Shown: positions 47,280 to 55,094 of the stretch, one piece after another
Layout of the letters: every line of letters begins with the position of its first letter
Position numbering within the stretch: the stretch's first letter is position 1
DNA from: Pseudoalteromonas sp. P1-25
Lineage (GTDB): Bacteria; Pseudomonadota; Gammaproteobacteria; Enterobacterales; Alteromonadaceae
Assembly (NCBI RefSeq): GCF_001401805.1
Contig: NZ_LKDW01000009.1
Span: 62,001-126,000 of the forward strand
Direction: 5' to 3'
DNA: 64,000 nt
Notes under the pieces: model-generated
Databases searched by the model: none
Seen by the model: the letters and a program-made list of their open reading frames with translations, nothing else
Told to the model about the DNA's origin: nothing
Program-made: the position numbers and the translations under genes

Positions 47280-47912
47280 TTAGTGTAAACCACCCAAGTA
47301 TTGAGAAAGTACTTCAATATCTTTGTCTGTTAGCTTTTTCGCTATATCCTGCATCATACCGTTATGGTCGTTTTTACGGGTACCATCACGGAATTTCTCT
47401 AGCTGAGCTTTGATGTACTCTGGGTGCTGGAAAGAAATTTTAGGAAACTTAGCAAGTGACGAACCATTGCCGCGCGGACCATGACACGCCGCACAAGCTG
47501 GAATACCACGCTCAGCATCGCCTGCTTTGTAAAGCTTTTGACCAACTTCAACCACGTCTTTAGGGGTGGCGCCTTCAGTCATGTTCAATGAAGAAAAATA
47601 AGCAGATAGGTCTTTCATGTCTTGTTCGCTAAGTGGCATAGCCATCGCGCTCATTACAGGATCCATACGACCTTCTTTACCGCCTGAAGTCATACCTAGT
47701 TTTAAATCCTTAAGTTGTTTAAGGATGTAATCTGGATGCTGGCCTGCAAGTTTAGGGTAAATATTAACCGGTGCATTACCGTCTGGGCCGTGACAAGCCG
47801 CACACGTTGCTGATTTTTCTTTACCTGCGTTTACATCGCCATCAAATGCTGTTGCGTTGCTTGCTGACAACGCACCAAGCAATATTGTTAAAGATAGTGC
47901 TATTTTTTTCAT
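47280..47912 (-). CDS. Cytochrome c4 (dihaem)
   Basis: Periplasmic electron carrier, usually membrane-associated and a donor to cbb3-type oxidases. Signal peptide of about 22 residues (to SNATA), then two homologous cytochrome domains, each with CAACHG (at about residues 37-41 and 139-143) and distal Met ligands in MSAMAMPLS and GMMQDIA. 210 aa, normal for c4. It is adjacent and divergent to engB, a conserved pair in gammaproteobacteria. Confidence 0.94.
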   Translation of the reverse strand: MKKIALSLTILLGALSASNATAFDGDVNAGKEKSATCAACHGPDGNAPVNIYPKLAGQHPDYILKQLKDLKLGMTSGGKEGRMDPVMSAMAMPLSEQDMKDLSAYFSSLNMTEGATPKDVVEVGQKLYKAGDAERGIPACAACHGPRGNGSSLAKFPKISFQHPEYIKAQLEKFRDGTRKNDHNGMMQDIAKKLTDKDIEVLSQYLGGLH

Positions 47913-48191
47913 GGTGAATTCTCTGTTTCCGACCCTGTATCATCTACAATATGGATGTTGTAATTCATGTATTCTACACGATAAAAAATTCTCTGGCACG
48001 TTTTCTACTCATATTAAGCTTATAATTTATAGGGTTTTGACCTAGATTAACCTTTAAGCAGCTTTAATAGTGCCATTTATAGCATTTTTAGGTGTTTAAA
48101 TACGCTTTTTAATACATCCTTTATAGTATAAAATACGCGCCCTGAGTCAATTTAGCTCAATAAGATTAACTTTTACGTTTTAGGAGAGCCT

Positions 48192-48851
48192 GTGCTCAAA
48201 TCTCGTATCAAATATAATACTGCGTCTTTTGTTACAAGCGCGCCAGACATCACTAAATTACCTGCTGATACGGGAATTGAAGTCGCGTTTGCAGGTCGCT
48301 CTAATGCCGGTAAGTCGAGTGCTCTTAATGCACTTACAGATCAAAAACTTGCTCGTACCAGTAAAACACCGGGCCGTACGCAATTGATCAACACGTTTGA
48401 ATTAGGTGAAGTGGATGATATGCGCTTAATTGACTTACCTGGTTATGGCTTTGCTAAAGTGCCCATTGAAATGAAAAAGAAATGGCAAAAATCACTAGGT
48501 GAATACCTACAAAAACGTCAAAGTTTAAAAGGCATTGTGGTATTGATGGATATTCGCCACCCATTAAAAGATTTAGATAAAGATTTAATTAATTGGGCTA
48601 TTGGCAGTGAAATCCCTGTATTGGCGCTTTTAACTAAAGCGGATAAGCTTAAGCAAGGGGCGCGCAAAGCACAAGTATTACAAGTACGCCGCGAATTAAG
48701 TGAACTAGACGGTGATATTACTGTTCATGCTTTTTCATCACTTAAGGGGACGGGTTTACCGGAAGTCGCCAAGAAATTAGATGAGTGGTACTTAGGGCCA
48801 ATCGTGGCTGTTGCACCACAGCCAAGTGATGAAGATAACTCAGACGCTTAA
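48192..48851 (+). CDS. engB: Ribosome biogenesis GTP-binding protein EngB (YihA/YsxC)
   Basis: Essential GTPase of 50S assembly. 219 aa: G1 [14 protein letters not shown]2/G3 [11 protein letters not shown] and [11 protein letters not shown]4 LTKADKL, G5 FSSLKG. The start is GTG, with AGGAG 5 nt upstream; no nearby ATG competes. The acidic tail DEDNSDA ends just before the convergent DUF1285 gene. Confidence 0.97.
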   Translation: MLKSRIKYNTASFVTSAPDITKLPADTGIEVAFAGRSNAGKSSALNALTDQKLARTSKTPGRTQLINTFELGEVDDMRLIDLPGYGFAKVPIEMKKKWQKSLGEYLQKRQSLKGIVVLMDIRHPLKDLDKDLINWAIGSEIPVLALLTKADKLKQGARKAQVLQVRRELSELDGDITVHAFSSLKGTGLPEVAKKLDEWYLGPIVAVAPQPSDEDNSDA

Positions 48852-48862
48852 AAAATAAGCAC

Positions 48863-49381
48863 CTATGAGAGATAAAACCTTTCACCTGCAGATTTTATAA
48901 AATAGCCGCGCTCATCTGCGTCGGCTATTTCAGCCCACTGATAAAACACATTTCGTGATACCCGCGCATTACATCCATAAGGCAATTGCAAATAAGGCAC
49001 CGCTGCATTTTTATAGTTTTTTATATAAAGAGGCTGCTCAGCACTAACTAACCATTGTCGTGCTAAATTATCTACACAACACATAACGTGCCCCTGCGCT
49101 GTGCTCTCTATATGCCAGCTTACGATAACGAATGGCGCATCTTGTACTTCTATCGCTATTTTTTCGATGGGTGTTTTTAAGTAAAACTGCTCGCCTTCTT
49201 TGCATAAAACACTGGCAAACAGTTTTACCATAGCGGAGCGAGTAATTTCGCTGCCATCGTAAAACCACAGCCCTTGTTCGTTAATAATAATTGGCAGTTC
49301 ACCACACTGGGTTGGCTGCCAACTATCAAACGGTTTACTAGGCTCGCTTAATTGCTTACTAAGCGCCGCTAAGGAGATCAC
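48863..49381 (-). CDS. DUF1285 family protein
   Basis: 172 aa, soluble, no signal. Family motifs: GELPIIINEQGLWFYDGSEITRSAMVKLFASVLCKEG at the N-terminal half and QLPYGCNARVSRNVFYQWAEIA near the C-terminus. Function unknown; a structure-only family found in many proteobacteria. It overlaps the yceI stop by 4 bp (ATGA), so it is translationally coupled to yceI. Confidence 0.88.
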   Translation of the reverse strand: MISLAALSKQLSEPSKPFDSWQPTQCGELPIIINEQGLWFYDGSEITRSAMVKLFASVLCKEGEQFYLKTPIEKIAIEVQDAPFVIVSWHIESTAQGHVMCCVDNLARQWLVSAEQPLYIKNYKNAAVPYLQLPYGCNARVSRNVFYQWAEIADADERGYFIKSAGERFYLS

Positions 49382-49965
49382 TGTTTTTTTAGTGTCAGTG
49401 CAAAAGTAACCGGGACGGCTGTAGCAACGGCCGGTAAGCCAGCTAATTGCTGTAACTTTTTAACGCCTTCGGTCACCCCAAAGTCTTGGCTATTTATAAT
49501 TACTGGCGTAAACGACGATACGCTTAAATCGCCATTTTTTGAACTGCTAACAAGTACATTTATTTTTAATGGTTTTTTATTACCATGAAAATCAAGCTGC
49601 GCATCAACCGCTTTTAATACATGTTGGCCTGGTTTTTTAATATTACTTAATTGCTTTTTTAAATCTGCGGTTAAAATTGCGTTAGGGAATTTTGCCGCTT
49701 CAAATACAAATTGAGTTAAACGTTCATTGCGAATGGGGATTAGTGTTTCTGCAGAGGTTAAGTCAATATTTACACTAAAAGCACCGCTGTCTAAAAGTGT
49801 CCCTTCTAGATTAGTAAAATGATGCGCCTCAGCAATCGTGTCTTTCTTTATAGAAACAAAACTTAATTGGCTTTTATCATTAACGAGCTGCCAATCTGCA
49901 TGAGCGGCATTAGACAAAACAAGGCTAGTTAACGATAAACCTACAGCGGCTAACGTTTTAAACAT
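49378..49965 (-). CDS. YceI-family periplasmic protein
   Basis: Lipocalin-like beta-barrel protein of the YceI family, which bind polyprenoid chains such as ubiquinone-8. The ATG at 49965 has AGGAG 6 nt upstream and gives a signal peptide (MFKTLAAVGLSLTSLVLSNAAHA) and a 195-residue precursor. The longer frame upstream is not used. The TAET-like LTSAETLIPIRNERL and PNAILTADL segments match the family. First gene of a two-gene unit with DUF1285. Confidence 0.9.
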   Translation of the reverse strand: MFKTLAAVGLSLTSLVLSNAAHADWQLVNDKSQLSFVSIKKDTIAEAHHFTNLEGTLLDSGAFSVNIDLTSAETLIPIRNERLTQFVFEAAKFPNAILTADLKKQLSNIKKPGQHVLKAVDAQLDFHGNKKPLKINVLVSSSKNGDLSVSSFTPVIINSQDFGVTEGVKKLQQLAGLPAVATAVPVTFALTLKKQ

Positions 49966-50063
49966 AACGCACTCCTTAAATTTAAATGAGAATAATAGCG
50001 CTTTCGATACTACCACTTGCGGTATACGCATACCAACTCAAAATAAATAATAAAGGGGATTGA

Positions 50064-50205
50064 AAAGAAAAAACGGCCTGCTTAAAACAAGCAGGCCGGT
50101 ATAGCAAACTGGGGAGAAGCTATCAATTTGTTGCACCTTTTCAGATGCATCATCAACAGGATGTCCTACAGGATGAGGACGCGCGCACTTTAACAAAAGC
50201 GCGCA
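50064..50205 (-). ncRNA. Putative sRNA downstream of polA (spf/Spot 42 locus)
   Basis: In the 447-bp gap after polA, a minus-strand unit of about 140 nt lies between polA's own terminator and a second strong terminator (CGGCCTGCTT-gtttt-AAGCAGGCCG then T6, 50064-50098). No protein gene ends there. The RNA would carry a GC-rich 5' hairpin (GCGCGC arms), a stem ATAGC (50119-50123 with 50101-50105) whose loop is C-rich (TTCTCCCCAG), and the terminator. The 5' end rests on a weak TATGAT box at about 50214-50219. E. coli encodes Spot 42 at this place and strand, but the sequence here does not match Spot 42, so identity is open. Confidence 0.5.
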
Positions 50206-50368
50206 TAAAAATACAATCATATTCCGCCAAAATAGTTCGAATTGACGAACATATAACTATTTAATACAAATAGTTGCTTAAATTAACCTACTTTTAACTA
50301 AACTTTGTTTACACACAGAAATACGTATATCGATTCGCCTAATTGGGTGAGTTATTTAGAGGCAATAA

Positions 50369-50390
50369 AAAAGCGCCTTGCGGCGCTTTT
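50369..50390 (-). terminator. polA terminator
   Basis: AAAAGCGCC-ttgc-GGCGCTTTT, 22 bp after the polA stop; on the minus strand it ends in a run of T. Confidence 0.88.
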
Positions 50391-50412
50391 AAACTATAAG
50401 CATGTTTTGAGG

Positions 50413-53142
50413 TTAATGGGCTTGTTCCCAGTTTTCACCTTCGTCGGCTTCAACAATTAAAGGCACATCTAAACTCGCAGCTTGCGACATTAGTTCACAA
50501 ATTTGCTTGGTGTAAGCTTGTGCGCAGTCGGTTTTAATTTCAAATACCAACTCATCGTGTACCTGCATGAGTAATTTAATCGTGTTAGGGGCTTGCTCAC
50601 TAACCCATTGATGTACACTCAACATTGCTTTTTTAATAATGTCGGCGGCTGTGCCTTGCATTGGTGCATTGATTGCTGCACGTTCGGCGCCTTTACGACG
50701 AGCTCCATTACGTGCATTAATTTCTGGTAAGTGTAAACGACGACCAAAAATAGTTTCTACATACCCGTTCTCAGCCGCTTTCTCACGCGTTGTTTCCATG
50801 TAATCAAGTACCCCAGGAAAACGCTCAAAGTATTTATCTATGTAGTGCTGTGCTTCGTGACGTGGCACATCAAGCTGACGCGCTAAACCAAAGGCTGACA
50901 TGCCGTAAATTATACCAAAGTTTACTGCTTTCGCTTTACGACGCATATCGGTGGTTACCTTACCAAGCTCAACACCAAATACCTCAGCAGCGGTTGCACT
51001 GTGTACATCTAATCCATTAGCAAAGGCATTTAGTAGCCCTTTGTCTTGCGATAAATGCGCCATAATACGCAGCTCAATTTGGCTGTAATCGGCAGCCACA
51101 ATTTTATAACCTGGTGCCGCTACAAACGCCTCACGTATTCGGCGCCCTTCTTCAGAGCGAATAGGAATATTTTGTAAGTTAGGATCGGTAGAACTCAAAC
51201 GCCCTGTGGCCGTAACAGCTTGATGATAAGAAGTATGCACGCGTTGTGTTTTCTCATTTACCATCAATGGTAATTTATCGGTATACGTTGATTTAAGCTT
51301 AGATAAACCACGATGCTCAATAATCACTTTAGGTAATGGGTAATCATGGGCAAGTTCTTGTAGCACTTCTTCAGCCGTTGAAGGTGCACCTTTAGGTGTT
51401 TTTTTAATGACTGGCAGCTCAAGTTTTTCAAATAAAAGTACTTGCAGCTGCTTTGGCGAGCTTAGGTTGAATGGTTCGCCAGCTATTTCAAACGCTTCTT
51501 TTTCAAGCTCAAGTAAACGCTCGCCTAAACGCTGACTGTGTGCGGCAAGCATATTGCTATCTATAGCTACACCAGTGCGTTCAATATCAGAAATAACATC
51601 AACTAGGGGCATTTCTATGGTTTCAAACACTGACTTTAACTTCTCATCAGCTTCTAATTTTGGCCACAGTACTTGGTGTAAGCGCAGTGTAATATCGGCA
51701 TCTTCTGCTGCGTAAGGCGCAGCTTTTTCAAGCTCAATTTGATTAAAGGTAAGCTGCTTTTTCCCTTTGCCGGCAATATCTTCAAAGCTAATGTTTTTAT
51801 GGCCTAAGTATTTAAGCGCTAATGAATCCATGTCATGGCGAGTGCCCACACTATTAAATACGTACGACTCAAGCATAGTATCAAACTTAATGCCATTGAG
51901 TTCATAGCCGGCATTAGCTAGTACACTCTTGTCGTATTTTAGGTTTTGCCCTACTTTAGCTTTGTTAGCATCGGCCAGAATTGGCCCAAGCTTTTGCATT
52001 ACATATTCAAAGCTTAATTGCTCTGGTGCACCCGGGTAGTCATGTGCAATGGGTAAGTAAGCGGCTTCGCCAGCTTTTACAGCAAAGCTCATACCTACTA
52101 ACTGCGCTTGCATATAATCAAGGCTAGTTGTTTCGGTATCAAAGGCAAATAACTCAGCGCTATTTAGCTGCTCTATAAGCGCATCAAACTGTGACTCGCT
52201 TAAAATAGTTTCATAATGAGCGTCTTCTACTTTTGGTAGTTCATTTTCCTCAGTAGGGAGCGCTTTTTCTGCATCTTTTGGATTATCAAGTAGCTCAGCT
52301 AACCAGCGGCGGAACTCACACTCACCATACAGTGCAATAAGCTCATCTTTATTTGGCTCTTGTACTTTAAAGGTATCTAGGTCTGACTCTACCTCAACAT
52401 CACATTTAATGGTGGCAAGCTCATAACTTAGTGGTAAATGATCTAGGGCGTTTGCAAGTTTTTCACCAATCTTGCCTTTAATGTCGCCGGCATTATCAAT
52501 AACACCTTGAAGTGACCCATATTTTTGTAGCCATTTAACAGCTGTTTTAGGCCCACAACCTTCAACACCTGGGATGTTATCAACTTTATCACCCATTAAT
52601 GCTAAATAATCGATGATTAGCTCAGGTCCTACACCAAATTTTTCAACAACGGTTTGAGGATCTGAAATGCTATCGGTCATGGTGTTTATTAGCGTCACAT
52701 GCTCGTTAACTAGTTGAGCCATGTCTTTATCGCCGGTAGAAACCAATACATGGCGCTTTTGCTCAGTCGCTATTCGTGAAAACGTACCAATCACATCGTC
52801 GGCTTCAACACCTTCTATACTGATCAGTGGAAAGCCCATTGCTTTAATAATACTGTGCAGTGGCGCTATTTGCGTTCGTAAATCGTCAGGCATAGGCGGA
52901 CGGTTAGCTTTATACTCGCTATACATGTCGTTTCTGAACGTTTTGCCTTTGGCATCAAACACCACCACCATGTGACTCGGATCATATTGTTTGATCAAAC
53001 TCTTAAGCATGTTAACCACGCCATAAATAGCGCCTGTTGCTTCACCTTTTGAGTTGGTTAAATGCGGTGGAGAGTGATAAGCACGGAATAAATATGAAGA
53101 GCCATCAACTAAAATTAGCGGGTTTTCGGGGATCTGAGCCAT
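50413..53142 (-). CDS. polA: DNA polymerase I
   Basis: 909 aa with all three domains: 5'-nuclease (LILVDGSSYLFRAYHS, VEADDVIGTF, STGDKDMAQLV), an active-type 3'-exonuclease (LFAFDTETTSLDYM keeps the DxE) and the polymerase (AADYSQIELRIMAHLS motif A, RRKAKAVNFGIIYG motif B, LLMQVHDELVFE motif C). I chose ATG at 53142 (MAQIPEN) over the upstream TTG. It is followed by a terminator and the putative sRNA, and preceded by DnaA boxes. Confidence 0.97.
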   Translation of the reverse strand: MAQIPENPLILVDGSSYLFRAYHSPPHLTNSKGEATGAIYGVVNMLKSLIKQYDPSHMVVVFDAKGKTFRNDMYSEYKANRPPMPDDLRTQIAPLHSIIKAMGFPLISIEGVEADDVIGTFSRIATEQKRHVLVSTGDKDMAQLVNEHVTLINTMTDSISDPQTVVEKFGVGPELIIDYLALMGDKVDNIPGVEGCGPKTAVKWLQKYGSLQGVIDNAGDIKGKIGEKLANALDHLPLSYELATIKCDVEVESDLDTFKVQEPNKDELIALYGECEFRRWLAELLDNPKDAEKALPTEENELPKVEDAHYETILSESQFDALIEQLNSAELFAFDTETTSLDYMQAQLVGMSFAVKAGEAAYLPIAHDYPGAPEQLSFEYVMQKLGPILADANKAKVGQNLKYDKSVLANAGYELNGIKFDTMLESYVFNSVGTRHDMDSLALKYLGHKNISFEDIAGKGKKQLTFNQIELEKAAPYAAEDADITLRLHQVLWPKLEADEKLKSVFETIEMPLVDVISDIERTGVAIDSNMLAAHSQRLGERLLELEKEAFEIAGEPFNLSSPKQLQVLLFEKLELPVIKKTPKGAPSTAEEVLQELAHDYPLPKVIIEHRGLSKLKSTYTDKLPLMVNEKTQRVHTSYHQAVTATGRLSSTDPNLQNIPIRSEEGRRIREAFVAAPGYKIVAADYSQIELRIMAHLSQDKGLLNAFANGLDVHSATAAEVFGVELGKVTTDMRRKAKAVNFGIIYGMSAFGLARQLDVPRHEAQHYIDKYFERFPGVLDYMETTREKAAENGYVETIFGRRLHLPEINARNGARRKGAERAAINAPMQGTAADIIKKAMLSVHQWVSEQAPNTIKLLMQVHDELVFEIKTDCAQAYTKQICELMSQAASLDVPLIVEADEGENWEQAH

Positions 53143-53255
53143 GGTGAATTTGGATCCTAAATACAAAAGAGTAATATTATTACAAGCATGCCATAAGGTT
53201 GTGAATAAAACGACAGTGAATTACGCTTAGTAGCTATAATTATTGCAGAGCAACC

Positions 53256-53276
53256 TGTGGATAACTTTGTAGATAA
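53256..53276 (-). promoter_or_regulatory. Tandem DnaA boxes upstream of polA
   Basis: On the minus strand TTATCCACA (53256-53264, perfect) and TTATCTACA (53268-53276, one mismatch) lie 3 bp apart, 114-134 bp before polA. A third, TTTTCCACA (53389-53397), fits the relaxed consensus TTWTNCACA. DnaA stimulation of polA is known in E. coli; the effect here is inferred. The remainder of the 524-bp gap is AT-rich, with three GATC sites at 53483-53502 and no gene. Confidence 0.55.
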
Positions 53277-53666
53277 CAGCCACGAACTATTCCTCCAATA
53301 CATAATTAAATGCTTAGAAAAATAAATAACTGCTTGTTTTGTTTAAAAAAGATAATACGAGGTTCTTTTTTTATTATTTTAAAACCAATGTGGAAAAAGG
53401 TTTTCTAACTGATACATCTGCTGTTAGTCACTTTAGTTATTTGCATCCATTTAAATAACCGGAGGAGTATTCTAGCATAATGGATCAAAGATCATAGCGA
53501 TCCTTTATAATTTTTTTTATAAGCGCACTGGCAAAAATGGCATAAACCGCAATACAACTTGCACTGCGAATACTTTTTAAGCTAAAAAATTATTTTAGTG
53601 AGTGTTTTGCCCCGTGTTAAACTTCACCCAAACGACTTATTTAAAATACTTAAGGAGCACAAAAGC

Positions 53667-54314
53667 ATGAAAAAGATAGCTGTAATATTAGCCGGCTGTG
53701 GTGTGTACGATGGCAGTGAAATAAACGAAGCAGTATTAACATTACTACACATAGCTAAAAATGGTGCTGCATATCAATGTTTTGCTCCTGATATAGAACA
53801 ACTTCACACGATTAATCACCTCACCGGTGAAGAAATGCCAAGCAACCGTAATGTACTCACTGAGGCAGCACGCATTGCCCGTGGTGATATAAAATCTTTA
53901 AGCGAATTAAAAGTATCTGAATTTGATGCGTTAATAGTCCCTGGGGGATTTGGCGCCGCTAAAAACTTATGTGACTTTGCCGTTAAAGGCGCTGATGCGC
54001 AGATAAACGAAATAGTTTTAGCAGCGTGTAAACAATTTGCCAGTGCACAAAAAGCGGCTGGCTACATGTGTATTGCGCCGGCTTTAATTCCGTTTATATA
54101 TCCCAAGGCTACTTTAACCATAGGTAATGATGAACAGACCGTAAACGCTTTAACCCAGCTAGGCTCTACTCACGCAGCCTGTGCAGTTGATGATATTGTG
54201 ATTGATGAAGACAATAAACTCGTTACCACCCCTGCTTATATGCTGGCGCAGTCTATTTTAGATGCCGATGCGGGGATCGAAAAATTGGTTAAAAACGTAT
54301 TAGCATTAGCTTAA
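53667..54314 (+). CDS. elbB: Isoprenoid biosynthesis glyoxalase ElbB (DJ-1/PfpI-like)
   Basis: 215 aa of the class I glutamine amidotransferase-like ElbB family. The nucleophile cysteine sits in AAGYMCIAPALIP, with KKIAVILAGCGVYDGSEINEAVL at the N-terminus and LIVPGGFGAAKNLCDFA in the middle. Glyoxalase activity has been reported for E. coli ElbB. I chose ATG at 53667 because AGGAG lies about 10 nt upstream and the domain begins there; the longer frame adds a non-homologous leader. Confidence 0.93.
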   Translation: MKKIAVILAGCGVYDGSEINEAVLTLLHIAKNGAAYQCFAPDIEQLHTINHLTGEEMPSNRNVLTEAARIARGDIKSLSELKVSEFDALIVPGGFGAAKNLCDFAVKGADAQINEIVLAACKQFASAQKAAGYMCIAPALIPFIYPKATLTIGNDEQTVNALTQLGSTHAACAVDDIVIDEDNKLVTTPAYMLAQSILDADAGIEKLVKNVLALA

Positions 54315-54478
54315 ATAGTGATTTACTAAGCCACCGATTATAAAAGTTTATTAACTGAAACATGCAATTTTATTGCGTTAACGCAAAAATTAGACAGTTT
54401 TATTGATAAAAACACCAGTGGGCGTTTTATAAATTGTTACACAGAGGTATAATCGGTTTAATTTCCGTCATCTATAAT

Positions 54479-54497
54479 CGTGATTGATCACGTTCAA
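54479..54497. promoter_or_regulatory. Palindrome / FNR-like site before cytochrome c5
   Basis: CGTGAT-TG-ATCACG (54479-54492) is a perfect dyad and overlaps TTGAT-CACG-TTCAA (54484-54497), an FNR consensus match with one mismatch. It lies 20-39 bp before the ATG and just after a TATAAT hexamer (54473-54478), so a repressing role is more likely than activation. Binding protein not known. Confidence 0.4.
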
Positions 54498-54517
54498 ATC
54501 GAAGTGAGCAAGGCAAA

Positions 54518-54913
54518 ATGAAAAAACTATCAGCTGCAGCATTATTAGTGCTAGCAACCACCGCATACGCACAGCCATATGATAACTCTATGACTGAAGA
54601 TGCGATTAAAAAGCGTTTAGCTCCAGTTGGCGCTGTTTATCTTGAAGGCGAAAAAGCTGCTGCTGCGGCAGCGCCTAGTGGCCCTCGTTCTGGTGAGCAA
54701 GTTTACCAAGGCGCCTGTTTTGCCTGTCACGGTACTGGCGCATTAGGTGCACCTAAATCAGCTGATGACTGGGCACCGCGTATCGCTAAAGGTAAAGATG
54801 TGTTGCTTGATCATGCTATCAATGGCTTTAATGCGATGCCGCCAAAAGGAACATGTATGGATTGTTCTGATGATGAGATTAGCGCAGCTATTGATTTCAT
54901 GACATCTAAATAA
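54518..54913 (+). CDS. Cytochrome c5
   Basis: Monohaem class I periplasmic cytochrome of 131 aa. Signal peptide MKKLSAAALLVLATTAYA, an Ala-rich linker (EKAAAAAAPSGP), the haem motif CFACHGTGALG, distal Met in NAMPPKG, and the extra Cys pair CMDC that marks the c5 family. AAGG lies 4 nt before the ATG. Monocistronic with a terminator. Confidence 0.94.
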   Translation: MKKLSAAALLVLATTAYAQPYDNSMTEDAIKKRLAPVGAVYLEGEKAAAAAAPSGPRSGEQVYQGACFACHGTGALGAPKSADDWAPRIAKGKDVLLDHAINGFNAMPPKGTCMDCSDDEISAAIDFMTSK

Positions 54914-54948
54914 TTTAATTAACCCTCTGATAATTAGGGTGATTATTT

Positions 54949-54982
54949 AAAAAAGGTCTATTTTTATAATAGGCCTTTTTTT
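54949..54982 (+). terminator. Cytochrome c5 terminator
   Basis: AAAAAAGGTCTA / TAGGCCTTTTTTT with one G-U pair and a T-run, 36 bp after the stop. Confidence 0.85.
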
Positions 54983-55094
54983 GTTGCTAAAATAATGTTT
55001 TAGTGGCAGTTTTAGGGCATTAGTTACTTGACGATCGCAACTAAAAGTGAAATTATACGTTTAATAAACATACAATAATAAAATAATATGATTC

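Noticed and set aside
50064..50205. Calling the RNA after polA Spot 42
   Set aside because: Locus and strand agree, but I could not align the conserved Spot 42 5' region; only the general layout matches.
50038..50220. 60-codon minus-strand ORF after polA
   Set aside because: It runs through the terminator stem and T-run, so it cannot be a full coding unit; an RNA gene explains the region better.
53143..53666. Chromosomal replication origin
   Set aside because: DnaA boxes and GATC sites are present, but only three boxes, no dnaA/mnmG/mioC neighbours, and the polA context gives a simpler explanation.
54479..54492. CRP site before cytochrome c5
   Set aside because: The dyad has GTGA and TCAC halves, but the spacer is 4 nt rather than the 6 nt needed for CRP.
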